Both the position numbers and the translations under genes were made by a program. The notes under the pieces are model-generated. The model was not told where the DNA came from and made no database searches. It saw only the letters and a program-made list of their open reading frames with translations. From Pseudomonas mandelii (GTDB taxonomy: Bacteria; Pseudomonadota; Gammaproteobacteria; Pseudomonadales; Pseudomonadaceae), in the NCBI RefSeq assembly GCF_900106065.1, contig NZ_LT629796.1, forward strand, positions 3,627,501 to 3,691,500: DNA of 64,000 nt, read 5' to 3'. Shown piece after piece: positions 7,753 to 16,391 of the stretch. Numbering within the stretch: position 1 is the first letter of the stretch; each line of letters opens with the position of its first letter.

Positions 7753-7983
7753 ATGACCGAACAGAACAACAACCCGCTGCACGGCGTGACGCTGGAGCAA
7801 ATCCTCAACGCCCTGGTGGAACATTACGAATGGTCGGGGCTGGCCGAGCGCATTGATATCCGCTGTTTCAAGAGTGACCCGAGCATCAAGTCGAGCCTGA
7901 CCTTCCTGCGTAAAACCCCATGGGCGCGGGAGAAGGTCGAACGCTTGTACGTGAAGCTGATGCGCACCAAGCGCCCGCTCTGA
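7753..7983 (+). CDS. VF530-family (DUF2132) small DNA-binding-type protein
   Basis: 76 aa. The sequence [30 protein letters not shown]...[17 protein letters not shown] is the full-length VF530 fold, a small conserved protein found across proteobacteria whose structure suggests nucleic-acid binding. Its role is not established. The next gene begins 3 nt after its stop, so the two are probably co-transcribed. The 283-bp gap upstream separates it from the divergent oprB and should hold both promoters. Confidence 0.85.
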   Translation: MTEQNNNPLHGVTLEQILNALVEHYEWSGLAERIDIRCFKSDPSIKSSLTFLRKTPWAREKVERLYVKLMRTKRPL

Positions 7984-7985
7984 AC

Positions 7986-8636
7986 ATGGGCTTTCTGTCG
8001 ACGCCAGGTTCTGCCGCGAGGCGTCGTTTTGTGGCGGTGGCCGCTGTGCTGGGCTGGGCCGGACTGGCCATTCAGCTGTACCTGATTCTGTACTCGCGCT
8101 GGACACTGGAAGCGAGCTTGATCGGTGGGCTGCTGAGCTTTTTCAGCTATTTCACGGTGTTGACCAATACGTTGGTGGCGGTGGTGCTGACGTGTGAGTG
8201 GACCTCTCGCGAGTCGGCGGCGCGACGCTGGTTTTTGCAGCCGTGGGTCAGTAGCGCCATTGCCGTGAGCATCGTGGTCGTCGGTCTGGCGTACAGCCTG
8301 TTGTTGCGCCATTTGTGGCATCCCGAAGGCTGGCAGTTGCTGGCCGATGAGTTGATGCACGACGTCATGCCGCTGCTGTTCCTGGCGTATTGGTGGTGGT
8401 GCGTGCCCAAGGGCACGTTGCGCTTGCGGCATCTCGGGTTGTGGGTGATCTATCCGCTGGTGTATTTCGCCTATTCATTGCTGAGGGGGCATGAGTTGGC
8501 GGTTTATCCCTATCCGTTCATTGACGTCGGCACCTTGGGTTATCCACAGGTGTTTTTGAATGCGGGTGGATTGTTGGCGGGGTTTGTGGTGATTGCTCTA
8601 ATAATGATCGCATTGGACCGGTGGCGCGGTCGGTGA
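7986..8636 (+). CDS. Pr6Pr-type six-helix membrane protein
   Basis: 216 aa with about six hydrophobic helices. Features such as FFSYFTVLTNTLVA, ELMHDVMPLLFLAYWWW and YFAYSLLRGHE...YPYPFIDV match the Pr6Pr (FAR-17a/AIG1-like) family of integral membrane proteins of unknown biochemical function. The conserved His of the LMHDVMP segment and the YPYPF motif are present. ATG at 7986, directly after the VF530 stop, fits translational coupling; an upstream in-frame extension overlaps VF530 and was not used. Confidence 0.8.
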   Translation: MGFLSTPGSAARRRFVAVAAVLGWAGLAIQLYLILYSRWTLEASLIGGLLSFFSYFTVLTNTLVAVVLTCEWTSRESAARRWFLQPWVSSAIAVSIVVVGLAYSLLLRHLWHPEGWQLLADELMHDVMPLLFLAYWWWCVPKGTLRLRHLGLWVIYPLVYFAYSLLRGHELAVYPYPFIDVGTLGYPQVFLNAGGLLAGFVVIALIMIALDRWRGR

Positions 8637-8663
8637 ATACTGAGGGTGATGTGAAGGGCTTTT

Positions 8664-8794
8664 GTGGCGAGGGAGCTTGCTCCCGCTGCGCTGCGCAGCA
8701 GTGCTTAAACCTGCAACCGGGTTTTAACTGAGTCACCACGCAGGCTGATTTTACGACTGCTTCGCAGCCGAACGGGAGCAAGCTCCCTCGCCAC
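8664..8794. repeat. REP doublet (class II)
   Basis: Inverted pair with core GTGGCGAGGGAGCTTGCTCCC at each end, 131 bp in all, with a GCGCAGC/GCTTCGC inner palindrome next to each core. It belongs to a REP family distinct from the class I elements. Copies at 24843 and 59771 have nearly the same length. Confidence 0.88.
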
Positions 8795-8809
8795 ACTATC
8801 GAGTTGCAG

Positions 8810-9592
8810 TTATTCCTCGTCGCTGCCCTCCGCCCGCCAGTACCCCACGGCCTTGACGAATTGTTCATTCAAACCGTGCTCATCAAGCAGCACACGACGA
8901 ATCTGCCGTGACACCTTGGTCTCGGTCGCCACCCACGCATACAGGTTGCCGCTCGGCACTTGCAGCTGCTTCACGGTGGTCAGCAAGTTGTCTTTGCCAC
9001 CCTCGCGCAAGACCCAGATCACACTGACCTGCGCGGCGCTTTCCAGGCGTTGCTGCTCGGCGCCGTTCTCCACTTCCACAATTACCAGCGCACGACGATT
9101 GGCCGCCAGACCTTCGAGCCGGCGGGCGATGGCGGGCAGGGCGGTTTCGTCACCGATCAGCAAATAGCTGTCGAACATGTCCGGCACGATCATCGAGCCA
9201 CGCGGCCCGCCGATGTGCAGGAACTGGCCGGGCGTGGCCTGCTCGGCCCAGGTCGAGGCGGGGCCGTCGCCATGCAGGACAAAATCGATGTCCAGTTCCA
9301 GGGTATCGAGGTCGTAGCGACGCGGCGTGTAGTCGCGCATCGCCGGCATCGGCCCGTTGTCTTTGCCGGCGCCGAGCACCAGGGTTTCCAGTGCGGCGTG
9401 TTCGGCCGCGTTTTGCGGGAACAGCAGTTTGACGTGGTCGTCCGTGCCCAGGCTGACGAAGCCGGCCAACTCCGGGCCGCCCAGGGTGATCCGGCGCATC
9501 CGCGGGGTCAGGTCAACCACCCGCAGCACTTGCAGACGACGGCGTTTGATCTCGTGCATGACACGGTGAATGGTGTGCACAACTTCAGTCAT
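8810..9592 (-). CDS. Siderophore-interacting protein (ferric-chelate reductase, ViuB/YqjH-like)
   Basis: 260 aa. An N-terminal FAD-binding domain contains MRDYTPRRYD (the R-x-Y-T flavin motif, about residue 85) and a C-terminal SIP domain ends VKAVGYWRAEGSDEE (the typical GYWR end). Such enzymes reduce ferric siderophores in the cytoplasm to release iron, using NAD(P)H. The ATG overlaps the stop of the upstream PadR-type gene (ATGA), so the two are translationally coupled. The pairing parallels E. coli yqjI-yqjH, where the regulator represses the reductase. Confidence 0.9.
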   Translation of the reverse strand: MTEVVHTIHRVMHEIKRRRLQVLRVVDLTPRMRRITLGGPELAGFVSLGTDDHVKLLFPQNAAEHAALETLVLGAGKDNGPMPAMRDYTPRRYDLDTLELDIDFVLHGDGPASTWAEQATPGQFLHIGGPRGSMIVPDMFDSYLLIGDETALPAIARRLEGLAANRRALVIVEVENGAEQQRLESAAQVSVIWVLREGGKDNLLTTVKQLQVPSGNLYAWVATETKVSRQIRRVLLDEHGLNEQFVKAVGYWRAEGSDEE

Positions 9593-10167
9593 TCGGCTTT
9601 CTCCTGGACGGGTTGAACGGCAGGGCCATCGACGATGGCTTTGGCGGTGTTGTTGAGCAGGTCGCGAACCCGCAGGATTTCTTCCGGGCTCCAGCGGCCG
9701 TGATGCATTTGCAGGGCGTGACGCAAGTTGTGCACCGCCTCGTGGATCTCGGCGGGGCGATCATGGCCGCGCAATGAGCGCTTGCTGACCTCGATGCGCA
9801 TTCGCACGCCGTCCAGCGCAATAGCCTGTTCGGTCAATGACAGACGTCCGGCGTCGGTGATGGTGTAGCGTTTTTTGCCGCCCTCGGCATCGCCCAGGAT
9901 CATTGCGCTTTCTTCGAGAAAGGTCAGGGTCGGGTAGATCACACCGGGGCTGGGGCAGTAGGCGCCGTCGAACATGCTTTCGATCTGGCGGATCAGGTCA
10001 TAGCCGTGGCAGGGCTGCTCCGCGATCAACGCCAACAGCAGCAGTTTCAGGTCGCCGGGGGCGAACACCCGGGGGCTGCGGCCGCCGCGTTCACGGCCGG
10101 GGCCTGGGCGTTTCTCGAAGCCGTCTCGGCTGTCGCTATGGTCGCGATGGGAATGATGGTCTCTCAT
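9589..10167 (-). CDS. PadR-family regulator with His-rich N-terminus (YqjI-like)
   Basis: 192 aa. The first ~20 residues are rich in His and Asp (HHSHRDHSD), as in the metal-responsive E. coli repressor YqjI. A PadR winged helix follows (LLLLALIAEQPCHGYDLI, then SPGVIYPTLTFLEE) and a helical C-terminal dimerisation region. It overlaps and probably controls the ferric-reductase gene downstream. A palindrome upstream (10203-10217) is a candidate operator. The start at 10167 was chosen because the frame upstream crosses that palindrome and a low-GC promoter region. Confidence 0.88.
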   Translation of the reverse strand: MRDHHSHRDHSDSRDGFEKRPGPGRERGGRSPRVFAPGDLKLLLLALIAEQPCHGYDLIRQIESMFDGAYCPSPGVIYPTLTFLEESAMILGDAEGGKKRYTITDAGRLSLTEQAIALDGVRMRIEVSKRSLRGHDRPAEIHEAVHNLRHALQMHHGRWSPEEILRVRDLLNNTAKAIVDGPAVQPVQEKAE

Positions 10168-10202
10168 TTCTGCGTCTTCTCTCGTCGTGTTTAGATACAA
10201 CT

Positions 10203-10217
10203 TAAGATATATCTTTA
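10203..10217. promoter_or_regulatory. Candidate operator palindrome upstream of the padR/SIP operon
   Basis: TAAGATATATCTTTA contains the perfect 12-bp palindrome AAGATATATCTT, about 36 bp upstream of the regulator start. Position and symmetry suit an autoregulatory PadR site; this is inference. Confidence 0.5.
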
Positions 10218-10684
10218 GACAGACGCAAGCGTTCTGGACCAACGGTCGTTCTCGGCCACCGCTGGAGGTCCAGAAGCGATCAGCGATCAGCGATGAGGAA
10301 TGCGGTATCGGTTGCTCTTTTAGAGCAATTGAACTAATCATGAAAGTTCATCGATTGATAATTATTCCACTGTCGCAAGATAAGTAGTCTTCGTCTGACG
10401 GAATTCAACTAGTTCGTATCTGTGTGCTTTTTCAATTAGAACTGTGTGTAGTCTTTCTCTGAGGGTAAAACAATCGAGTTGGCGTTTTTTCAATGTTTTT
10501 CCTATTGTTCGAACGCCATTGTTACTACATGTTCTTGGGAAGTTGCGTACTTACTTTTTCAAGGGATTGAACGATCATTCTTCGGCGTCGAAAGTTAAGT
10601 GAAATCGCCATCACCGTATGGAGAGATGTCGGCTTTCCAGACTTTCCTCGGCCCAATCCTTTGAAAAAATACAGGTACTCAATA
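10218..10684. other. Low-GC intergenic region, probable fimbrial promoter region
   Basis: No gene is supported. The segment from about 10280 to 10560 is visibly richer in A/T than its surroundings (for example CATGAAAGTTCATCGATTG at 10339-10357) and precedes the fimbrial operon. It probably holds that operon's promoter; no specific site can be named. Confidence 0.5.
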
Positions 10685-11176
10685 ATGTTCAAGACGTTTG
10701 CAATCGCCGTTCCCATGACCCTCCTGGCCCTGAGCACTTCGATGGCGTTCGCGGCGGAAGAATCGCGCACCTCCATCAACATTACCGCTGATATTCCGAG
10801 CAAGGTCTTCCACGCTCAGCCTGTAGACAAAGACTTCGGGAAAGACGAGAAAATGCAGTATCTCGTCGGCTCCGGCACCCTGACGGAAGTCCGTGGCACC
10901 TATGATATTCAACACACCAACGGCTCGGTCGGCGCTTATGTCGTGGGCGGTCCTACTCCGCTGTTCAACGGTAATCCAGCCTTGAACATTCCTCTGACCT
11001 ATACCTTCAATGGCACGGAGTTGACCGCTGATTCTCAGGAAGTGGTCGGCGACACCGAGTCCAACGGCGGCATGCGCGCCGACCTGGTGATTACCGCAGA
11101 GAAGCCGGGCAACAGCCAGGTGGGGATCTACACCGCCAACCCGGTCGTCATCTTTGATGCCATTCCGCGCATCTGA
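10685..11176 (+). CDS. CS1-type (alpha) fimbrial major subunit
   Basis: 163 aa with a cleavable signal peptide ending MAFA, then a mature pilin of about 140 residues starting AEESRTSINITADIPSKVF. The opening pattern (short strand, I-P-x-x-x-F/Y) and overall layout match the CooA/CblA pilins of the alpha fimbrial clade; there is no Cys pair as in type 1 pilins. AGGT lies 9 nt before ATG 10685. The protein is exported to the periplasm and polymerised by the usher encoded next. It is first in a five-gene operon. Confidence 0.85.
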   Translation: MFKTFAIAVPMTLLALSTSMAFAAEESRTSINITADIPSKVFHAQPVDKDFGKDEKMQYLVGSGTLTEVRGTYDIQHTNGSVGAYVVGGPTPLFNGNPALNIPLTYTFNGTELTADSQEVVGDTESNGGMRADLVITAEKPGNSQVGIYTANPVVIFDAIPRI

Positions 11177-11290
11177 AGCAAACGCGTGCTGTAAGTAAGT
11201 TCTGTCTTACTTGGCAACGTTCACCGATCGCCAGGGAGGTTGTGCCTGTCGATCGGGTTTCAACGAATTTATCTTCAGAGTATTTCGTTC

Positions 11291-13813
11291 ATGTTCCCGA
11301 TGACTCCCATCGCGACGGCGCTTGCCCTATGTTTTTGTGCGACTGCCCTGGCTGCGCCAGCGGACAACGGCCACACACCCCGAAGTCTGCTTGCGCAAGC
11401 CAAGGGATTACCGAGCGAGTTCGAAGAGCACTTCTTTGATGTGCCGCTGGCGGTGCGCGTGGAACTTGATCAGCAGTTTCTCGGTGAGGCGATGGTTGTG
11501 CTGACCCGCGACGATCGCATCACCCTCGTTGAATTCACCGATGTCAGCGATAGCACGATCAAAGCCAGCGAGCGCGACATCTGGGCCAACTACCTCAAAC
11601 ATGGCGTGGTGCTGGGCGCCTGCCAGGCCAATTGCCCCGAACAACTGCTGGCCGTGCACTACAGCCTGGAAAACTCGCTGGTGTCGATCCTCACGGAAAA
11701 CGCCGAGCACGATGATCAGGTGCAGCGCTATTACAACCAGCCCGAAGACGGCAGCACCGGGTTGATCGTGCGCAACCAGCTGAACCTCAATGGCGGCCAG
11801 AACCAGGACCTCGGTGGTCGATACGGTCTGGAAGCGAGCAGCAGCCTGGGCAACTGGACCCAGGCGGTGAACATGCAGTTGTCCCGCCTGGGCGGTGTGG
11901 ACAATCAGCTCTATCACGCCGTGCATGAGCTCTTTACCCAGCGCGAACTGGAAGGCAACTTCCTGCGCCTGGGCTTGTTCACGCCCACCTCGGAAGGCCT
12001 GACGCGCCAGCCGCGCTCCTTCGGCGCCAGCCCTGACACCGCGCTCGGCGTCATGTACGGCAGCTCCGACAGCCTGGCCATCAATAACCCGAAACCGGCG
12101 GTCTACCCGATCTACGTCACGGCCAATCGCCAGGGCTCGGTGGAAATCTATCGCGACGGATTGCTGATCAATACCCAGGCGATACCGGCTGGTTTGCAGA
12201 CCCTCGATACGCGGCCATTGCCCGGCGGCATCTATGAAGTGGAAGTGCGGCTGATCGAAGACGGCCAGATCACCTCCAGCACGCAGGAGCTGGTCTACAA
12301 ACCCAACAACTGGCGCAATCATGACGAGCGCTGGCGCTACAACCTGTTTGCCGGGCGTGAATCGAAAATGCTCAGCAACTGGGATGAGCAGGCCGATGGC
12401 GACATGACCGCTGGCGCCGCCTTCAACTTCCTGCTGCACCCGCGGGTGATTCTCGGCCTGTCGGGTCGGCAAGTGAAAGACACCCTGCAATACGGCACGT
12501 CGGTCGATTGGGCCATCGTCAACAACGCCAGCGTCTTCGCCAACGTCTACAAGACTCAGGACTACGGCACCGGTTTCGACGTGCAGGGGCTTTATTCCTA
12601 CGGCAGCGGCAGCCTCGTCGCCAGCCATAACCGCAGCTGGCTCGACACCACCCGGCTCTACGACACCTTGCCCGACGGCACGCGCGTGCGGCAGCGCAAT
12701 GTATTTATCGGCCAGACCAGCAACTCGTCCTTGTCACTCAATCATCGCCTCACCAGCAAAAGTTCGGTCAATGCCCGGGTGTCCCACAGCGAAGGCAACA
12801 CCGAAGGGGTCGGCGTGGATCTGGGCTGGACTCAACGCACGCAACTGTTCGGCAGCGACGCCAATTGGCGCCTGTCGCTGTTCGACAGGCCGGGCAGCTT
12901 CAGTTCGGGCAATGATCGAAATCGCGGCCTTGACCTGAGCGTGAGCGTGGCGCTGGGTGGCCCGGGAGAGCAGCTCTCCGGCAGCATCGGCACCCGCACC
13001 GATCGCGATGGCGGGCGTGATAACAATGCCTCGATCACTTACCGCAAAGACTTGCAGGACCACCTGCTGCAAAGCGTTTCCGCCACGGCCATCACGGACA
13101 CCTATGGCCTCGGTTTGAATGCGCTGGCAACGATGCAATCGGACCGGGTCAACGGCGACGGATTTATCCAGCGCTCGTCCTACAACAACGACCTCACCGG
13201 CGGCCTCAACCTCGACAGCACCGTGGCGGTCGGCGGGCAAAAGATAATCGTGACCAGCCAATACCACCGCAATGGCGCGGGCATGATCATCGATGTCGAG
13301 TCGGACATCGACGACATCACTTTACGCGCCGACGATCTGAGCGGCGGCAGCGCAGTCCTCAAGCCCGGACGCAATTTTGTGCCGATCACGGCTTACAATA
13401 GCAGCTCCGTCAGTTTCGATTTCGAAGGCAATCACGTGCCTGCCGCGACCATCCAGCCGGCCCGTTCCAGTTATCACCTGAACAAGGGCGGCGTGGATTA
13501 TCGCCAGATTCGCGTGATGCGAACCCTCACTGTCCTCGGTCGCCTGATCGACCCCCAGGGCAACCCGCTCAAGGGCCATCACATCATCAACCACGCCAGT
13601 CGCGGGGTCAGTGAGGTGGACGGCTTCTTCTCCATGGAAATGAACGCCGGTTCACCGACCCTGGAAGTGCGCCACGGCAACCAGTTGCTGTGCCAGTTCC
13701 GCCTCGACCCGAGCCGTGGCCACACGGAAAACAACGTGCTGATGATTGGTGATTTGCGTTGCACGCCGGACACGCTGGCGGACCTGACGCTTGAGACGCC
13801 GACGGCAGGCTGA
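11291..13813 (+). CDS. CS1-type fimbrial outer-membrane usher
   Basis: About 840 aa. A signal peptide (PIATALALCFCATALA) precedes an N-terminal domain, a large beta-barrel with an inserted plug-like segment (around VTANRQGSVEIYRDGLLI) and C-terminal Ig-like domains (VLGRLIDPQGNPLKGHHI). This is the CooC/CfaC type usher, which differs in sequence from FimD ushers. It translocates pilin subunits and anchors the growing fibre. ATG 11291 was chosen for signal-peptide position; its ribosome site is weak, and an AGGGAGG at 11232-11238 lies too far upstream to serve it. Confidence 0.85.
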   Translation: MFPMTPIATALALCFCATALAAPADNGHTPRSLLAQAKGLPSEFEEHFFDVPLAVRVELDQQFLGEAMVVLTRDDRITLVEFTDVSDSTIKASERDIWANYLKHGVVLGACQANCPEQLLAVHYSLENSLVSILTENAEHDDQVQRYYNQPEDGSTGLIVRNQLNLNGGQNQDLGGRYGLEASSSLGNWTQAVNMQLSRLGGVDNQLYHAVHELFTQRELEGNFLRLGLFTPTSEGLTRQPRSFGASPDTALGVMYGSSDSLAINNPKPAVYPIYVTANRQGSVEIYRDGLLINTQAIPAGLQTLDTRPLPGGIYEVEVRLIEDGQITSSTQELVYKPNNWRNHDERWRYNLFAGRESKMLSNWDEQADGDMTAGAAFNFLLHPRVILGLSGRQVKDTLQYGTSVDWAIVNNASVFANVYKTQDYGTGFDVQGLYSYGSGSLVASHNRSWLDTTRLYDTLPDGTRVRQRNVFIGQTSNSSLSLNHRLTSKSSVNARVSHSEGNTEGVGVDLGWTQRTQLFGSDANWRLSLFDRPGSFSSGNDRNRGLDLSVSVALGGPGEQLSGSIGTRTDRDGGRDNNASITYRKDLQDHLLQSVSATAITDTYGLGLNALATMQSDRVNGDGFIQRSSYNNDLTGGLNLDSTVAVGGQKIIVTSQYHRNGAGMIIDVESDIDDITLRADDLSGGSAVLKPGRNFVPITAYNSSSVSFDFEGNHVPAATIQPARSSYHLNKGGVDYRQIRVMRTLTVLGRLIDPQGNPLKGHHIINHASRGVSEVDGFFSMEMNAGSPTLEVRHGNQLLCQFRLDPSRGHTENNVLMIGDLRCTPDTLADLTLETPTAG

Positions 13814-13845
13814 TGCCCGGCACCCCGCATTTTTTTATGAGGTAA

Positions 13846-14592
13846 ATGACGATGAAACGTCGGTTGGCACTGATTGGTTTTTGTTTGTTCACCCAGACGG
13901 CACACGCCGGGCCGAACATCAATATCGGCACGGTCTACGACTACCTGGACGGCGACAAAAGTACCTTTTTGAAACGCGTCTATAACGGCGGCGACAGCAC
14001 CGCCTTCGTCAAGGTCAACATCCTTGAAATTCTCTACGACGCCGATGGCAAGTCGCGGGAGGTGCCGCTCAAATCCAATGCCGAGGGCAATTCCCGGGAT
14101 GGCTTGATGGCCAGCCCGGCGCGACTGATCGTGCCCGCCAGTGGCATGCAGGGCACGCGGTTGCTGTACATGGGCGAGCGCGATAAAGAGCGCTATTTCC
14201 GTGTGCGTTTCATACCGGTGGTGCCCGAGAAGGAAGACGAATTCGCCGTCTCCGGCGAGGAGCGTGAGCAGTACAGGAAAGCCCTGTCCGCCGGGGTCAC
14301 GGTGCTGGCCGGGTATGGCGCGGTGTTTTTCGTTCGCCCCAAGGACCCGCGTTACGCCAGCGTGATCGAAAACGAGGCGGCCAGGTACCGGATTCGCAAT
14401 ACCGGCAACACCGTGGTGGTGATCGATGAGTTCAAGGATTGCTCGGTCAAGAACGACCAGGACTGCCAGCCGACCACCAAGCATCATGTTCTGGCCGGCC
14501 GCCATTTCGAGTTCGAGAAACAGGCTGGCCGCGAGTACCGCTTCACCCTGGTTGAAGGCGAGAGCCGCAAGAAACTCGATGTGAAGGGCTGA
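13846..14592 (+). CDS. CS1-type fimbrial periplasmic chaperone
   Basis: 248 aa with a signal peptide ending AHAG. It has an Ig-like chaperone pattern (NINIGTVYDYL; SPARLIVPASGMQGTRLLYMG; RYFRVRFIPVVP) and a second domain with a Cys pair (DCSVKNDQDC) as in CooB/CblB-type chaperones. It caps pilin subunits in the periplasm and delivers them to the usher. GAGG precedes the ATG, and its stop overlaps the next start (TGATG). Confidence 0.82.
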   Translation: MTMKRRLALIGFCLFTQTAHAGPNINIGTVYDYLDGDKSTFLKRVYNGGDSTAFVKVNILEILYDADGKSREVPLKSNAEGNSRDGLMASPARLIVPASGMQGTRLLYMGERDKERYFRVRFIPVVPEKEDEFAVSGEEREQYRKALSAGVTVLAGYGAVFFVRPKDPRYASVIENEAARYRIRNTGNTVVVIDEFKDCSVKNDQDCQPTTKHHVLAGRHFEFEKQAGREYRFTLVEGESRKKLDVKG

Positions 14593-15086
14593 TGACTATG
14601 TTCAGACAACTGACGGTCCTGATGGTGTCGGCGATGGCCTGCCATGGTGCGTTCGCGGCCCGCGAAGTGCAGCACTTTGAAGTATTCGTGACGATCCCGA
14701 GCCAGGCGTTCTACGTCATTCCCGCAGACCCCGGCTGGATTCACCGCGAACAGTCATTGCCATGGAATCTGACGACCTCGACCCTGGGCGGCTTGCGCAA
14801 GTATTTCGATGTGAAGAGCGAAGCCGGTTCCATCGAAGCCCGCCTTGAGGGCCGGCCTTACTTGTCTAACGGGACGCAGGCCCATGACATTGGATTGCGC
14901 GTGCTGTTCAACGAAAAGTTGTTGAGCGAGGGGGAAAGCCGCGAGGTGGTTTCGCTGGTCGACGCCGCGCAGGGCAAGCGGGTTTTACTGGAAGTGCTGC
15001 CTGTGCCACCCGCCGATGGGGTTTACAAACCCGGCAACTATTTTGGAAGCGTCAACATGGTCTTCAACGCGGTGTTGCCCAAATGA
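14592..15086 (+). CDS. CS1-type fimbrial subunit, second (minor) pilin
   Basis: 164 aa with signal peptide (ACHGAFA) and a mature start AREVQHFEVFVTIPSQAFYV that matches the alpha-fimbrial pilin pattern. It is related in layout but clearly diverged from the first subunit. The start overlaps the chaperone stop; a second in-frame ATG at 14598 is equally possible. It probably forms a minor shaft or adaptor component. Confidence 0.78.
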   Translation: MTMFRQLTVLMVSAMACHGAFAAREVQHFEVFVTIPSQAFYVIPADPGWIHREQSLPWNLTTSTLGGLRKYFDVKSEAGSIEARLEGRPYLSNGTQAHDIGLRVLFNEKLLSEGESREVVSLVDAAQGKRVLLEVLPVPPADGVYKPGNYFGSVNMVFNAVLPK

Positions 15087-16348
15087 TGAATTTATTGAAT
15101 AAGCGATCAGCCCGGACGTTGAAGGGGGCTGCATCGGCCAGCCTGTTGTGTGGGGTGTTTGCCCTGCCCATACAGGCCGCTGTGATGGACATCGAAGCGG
15201 TATTCGAGCCGGATTCCTCGAAGCCGAATAATAACGTGTTCGTCAACATGACCCCGTCCGAAGGTTTTTGCCGGCAGATACCACAGGCCTGTGCGCCCTA
15301 TAAGCTGTTCAGCCTTATTGCGCCTATTTCCTTCACGGCGAATGCGCCAATCCTGGCCAACCATGCGGACCCGCGGCAAGGAGGAATGGCCCGCGTTCCC
15401 TCGGACTGGAGAGAGGTGGTGGTCACCCACGAGTCGGGTGATACCGAGGTGCTTTCCATTCGTATCGGCGGGATCGGGCACGAAGCCGCAACTCCCCGCC
15501 CTGTCACTGAACTGACCGGAGGAGGTTGGTGGGATGACTTGTGGGTAGGTGGCGGTTGGGCCTATGCGCCTATACCCTGTTCAAGTGTGGGTTGGCACTC
15601 GGCAGGGCCCTCGGGCTACAACAGTTTCTGGCGAGTCGCCAGAGGAGTGGGCGTGTGCAGCAAGACGGCGAAGTTCGATATTCCGCTTTCCTTTCGCTAC
15701 CTGTACTTCGTGTTCGCTTATGAGCTGCGCACGCCTAACCCCCTGACCATGAAGACGGGCAAATACACCGGCACCATGCCGTACACCGTCGGTCCGCGTC
15801 AGGACTTCGACATGGGCGATGTCATGATCCCCAGTGACAACCAACTGACCCTCAACTTCTCTCTGGATGTTCGGCACACTCTCAAGGTCGAGATTCCACC
15901 CGGTGGCAATCGCGTTGAACTGGTGCCGCAGGGCGGCTGGCAAGCTTGGCTGACCCAAGGGCGCAAGCCCACACGGCTGTTTCGTGATCAGACGTTCAAT
16001 GTGTCTTCATCGAGTCGCTTCAAGATGAGCCTGGACTGCCAGTACAGCACCGATGGCAACCGCTGCTCGGTGCGCGACCCGGCTTCAGGCCATGTCGTGC
16101 CGCTCGACGTCAGCGTGACCCTGCCCAATGGCTTGGTGGATGCCACCGATCAACCGGTCAGCCGTCGGCTGTTACGGCGCGACGGCAGTGGTACCGAGCT
16201 GTTCCAGCCGCGCTTTTATGTCGATCGCAAACCGGGCACGTTGCACTTCGAGATTGCGCAGGATGAGGTCGAGGAAATGATCAAGCCCGGTGTCGCCAGA
16301 ACGTACTCGGGCACTGTCACGGTGGTTTGGGATTCGGAAGTGGGTTAA
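15083..16348 (+). CDS. CS1-type fimbrial tip adhesin
   Basis: 421 aa. Signal peptide (LLCGVFALPIQA), a large N-terminal domain with four or more Cys and GGGWWDDLWVGGG, and a C-terminal pilin-like domain that starts near FNVSSSSRFKMSLDC. This is the layout of CooD/CfaE-type tip adhesins: a ligand-binding head fused to a pilin domain. The ATG overlaps the preceding stop. The bound ligand cannot be inferred. Confidence 0.8.
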   Translation: MMNLLNKRSARTLKGAASASLLCGVFALPIQAAVMDIEAVFEPDSSKPNNNVFVNMTPSEGFCRQIPQACAPYKLFSLIAPISFTANAPILANHADPRQGGMARVPSDWREVVVTHESGDTEVLSIRIGGIGHEAATPRPVTELTGGGWWDDLWVGGGWAYAPIPCSSVGWHSAGPSGYNSFWRVARGVGVCSKTAKFDIPLSFRYLYFVFAYELRTPNPLTMKTGKYTGTMPYTVGPRQDFDMGDVMIPSDNQLTLNFSLDVRHTLKVEIPPGGNRVELVPQGGWQAWLTQGRKPTRLFRDQTFNVSSSSRFKMSLDCQYSTDGNRCSVRDPASGHVVPLDVSVTLPNGLVDATDQPVSRRLLRRDGSGTELFQPRFYVDRKPGTLHFEIAQDEVEEMIKPGVARTYSGTVTVVWDSEVG

Positions 16349-16350
16349 GC

Positions 16351-16388
16351 GTGACCCCTGATACATCACCCGATGCATCAGGGGTTGC
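16351..16388. terminator. Hairpin between convergent fimbrial and toxin genes
   Basis: CCCCTGAT and ATCAGGGG form an 8-bp perfect stem around a 16-nt loop. The T-run is weak on both strands, so termination is plausible but not certain. Confidence 0.5.
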
Positions 16389-16391
16389 CGA

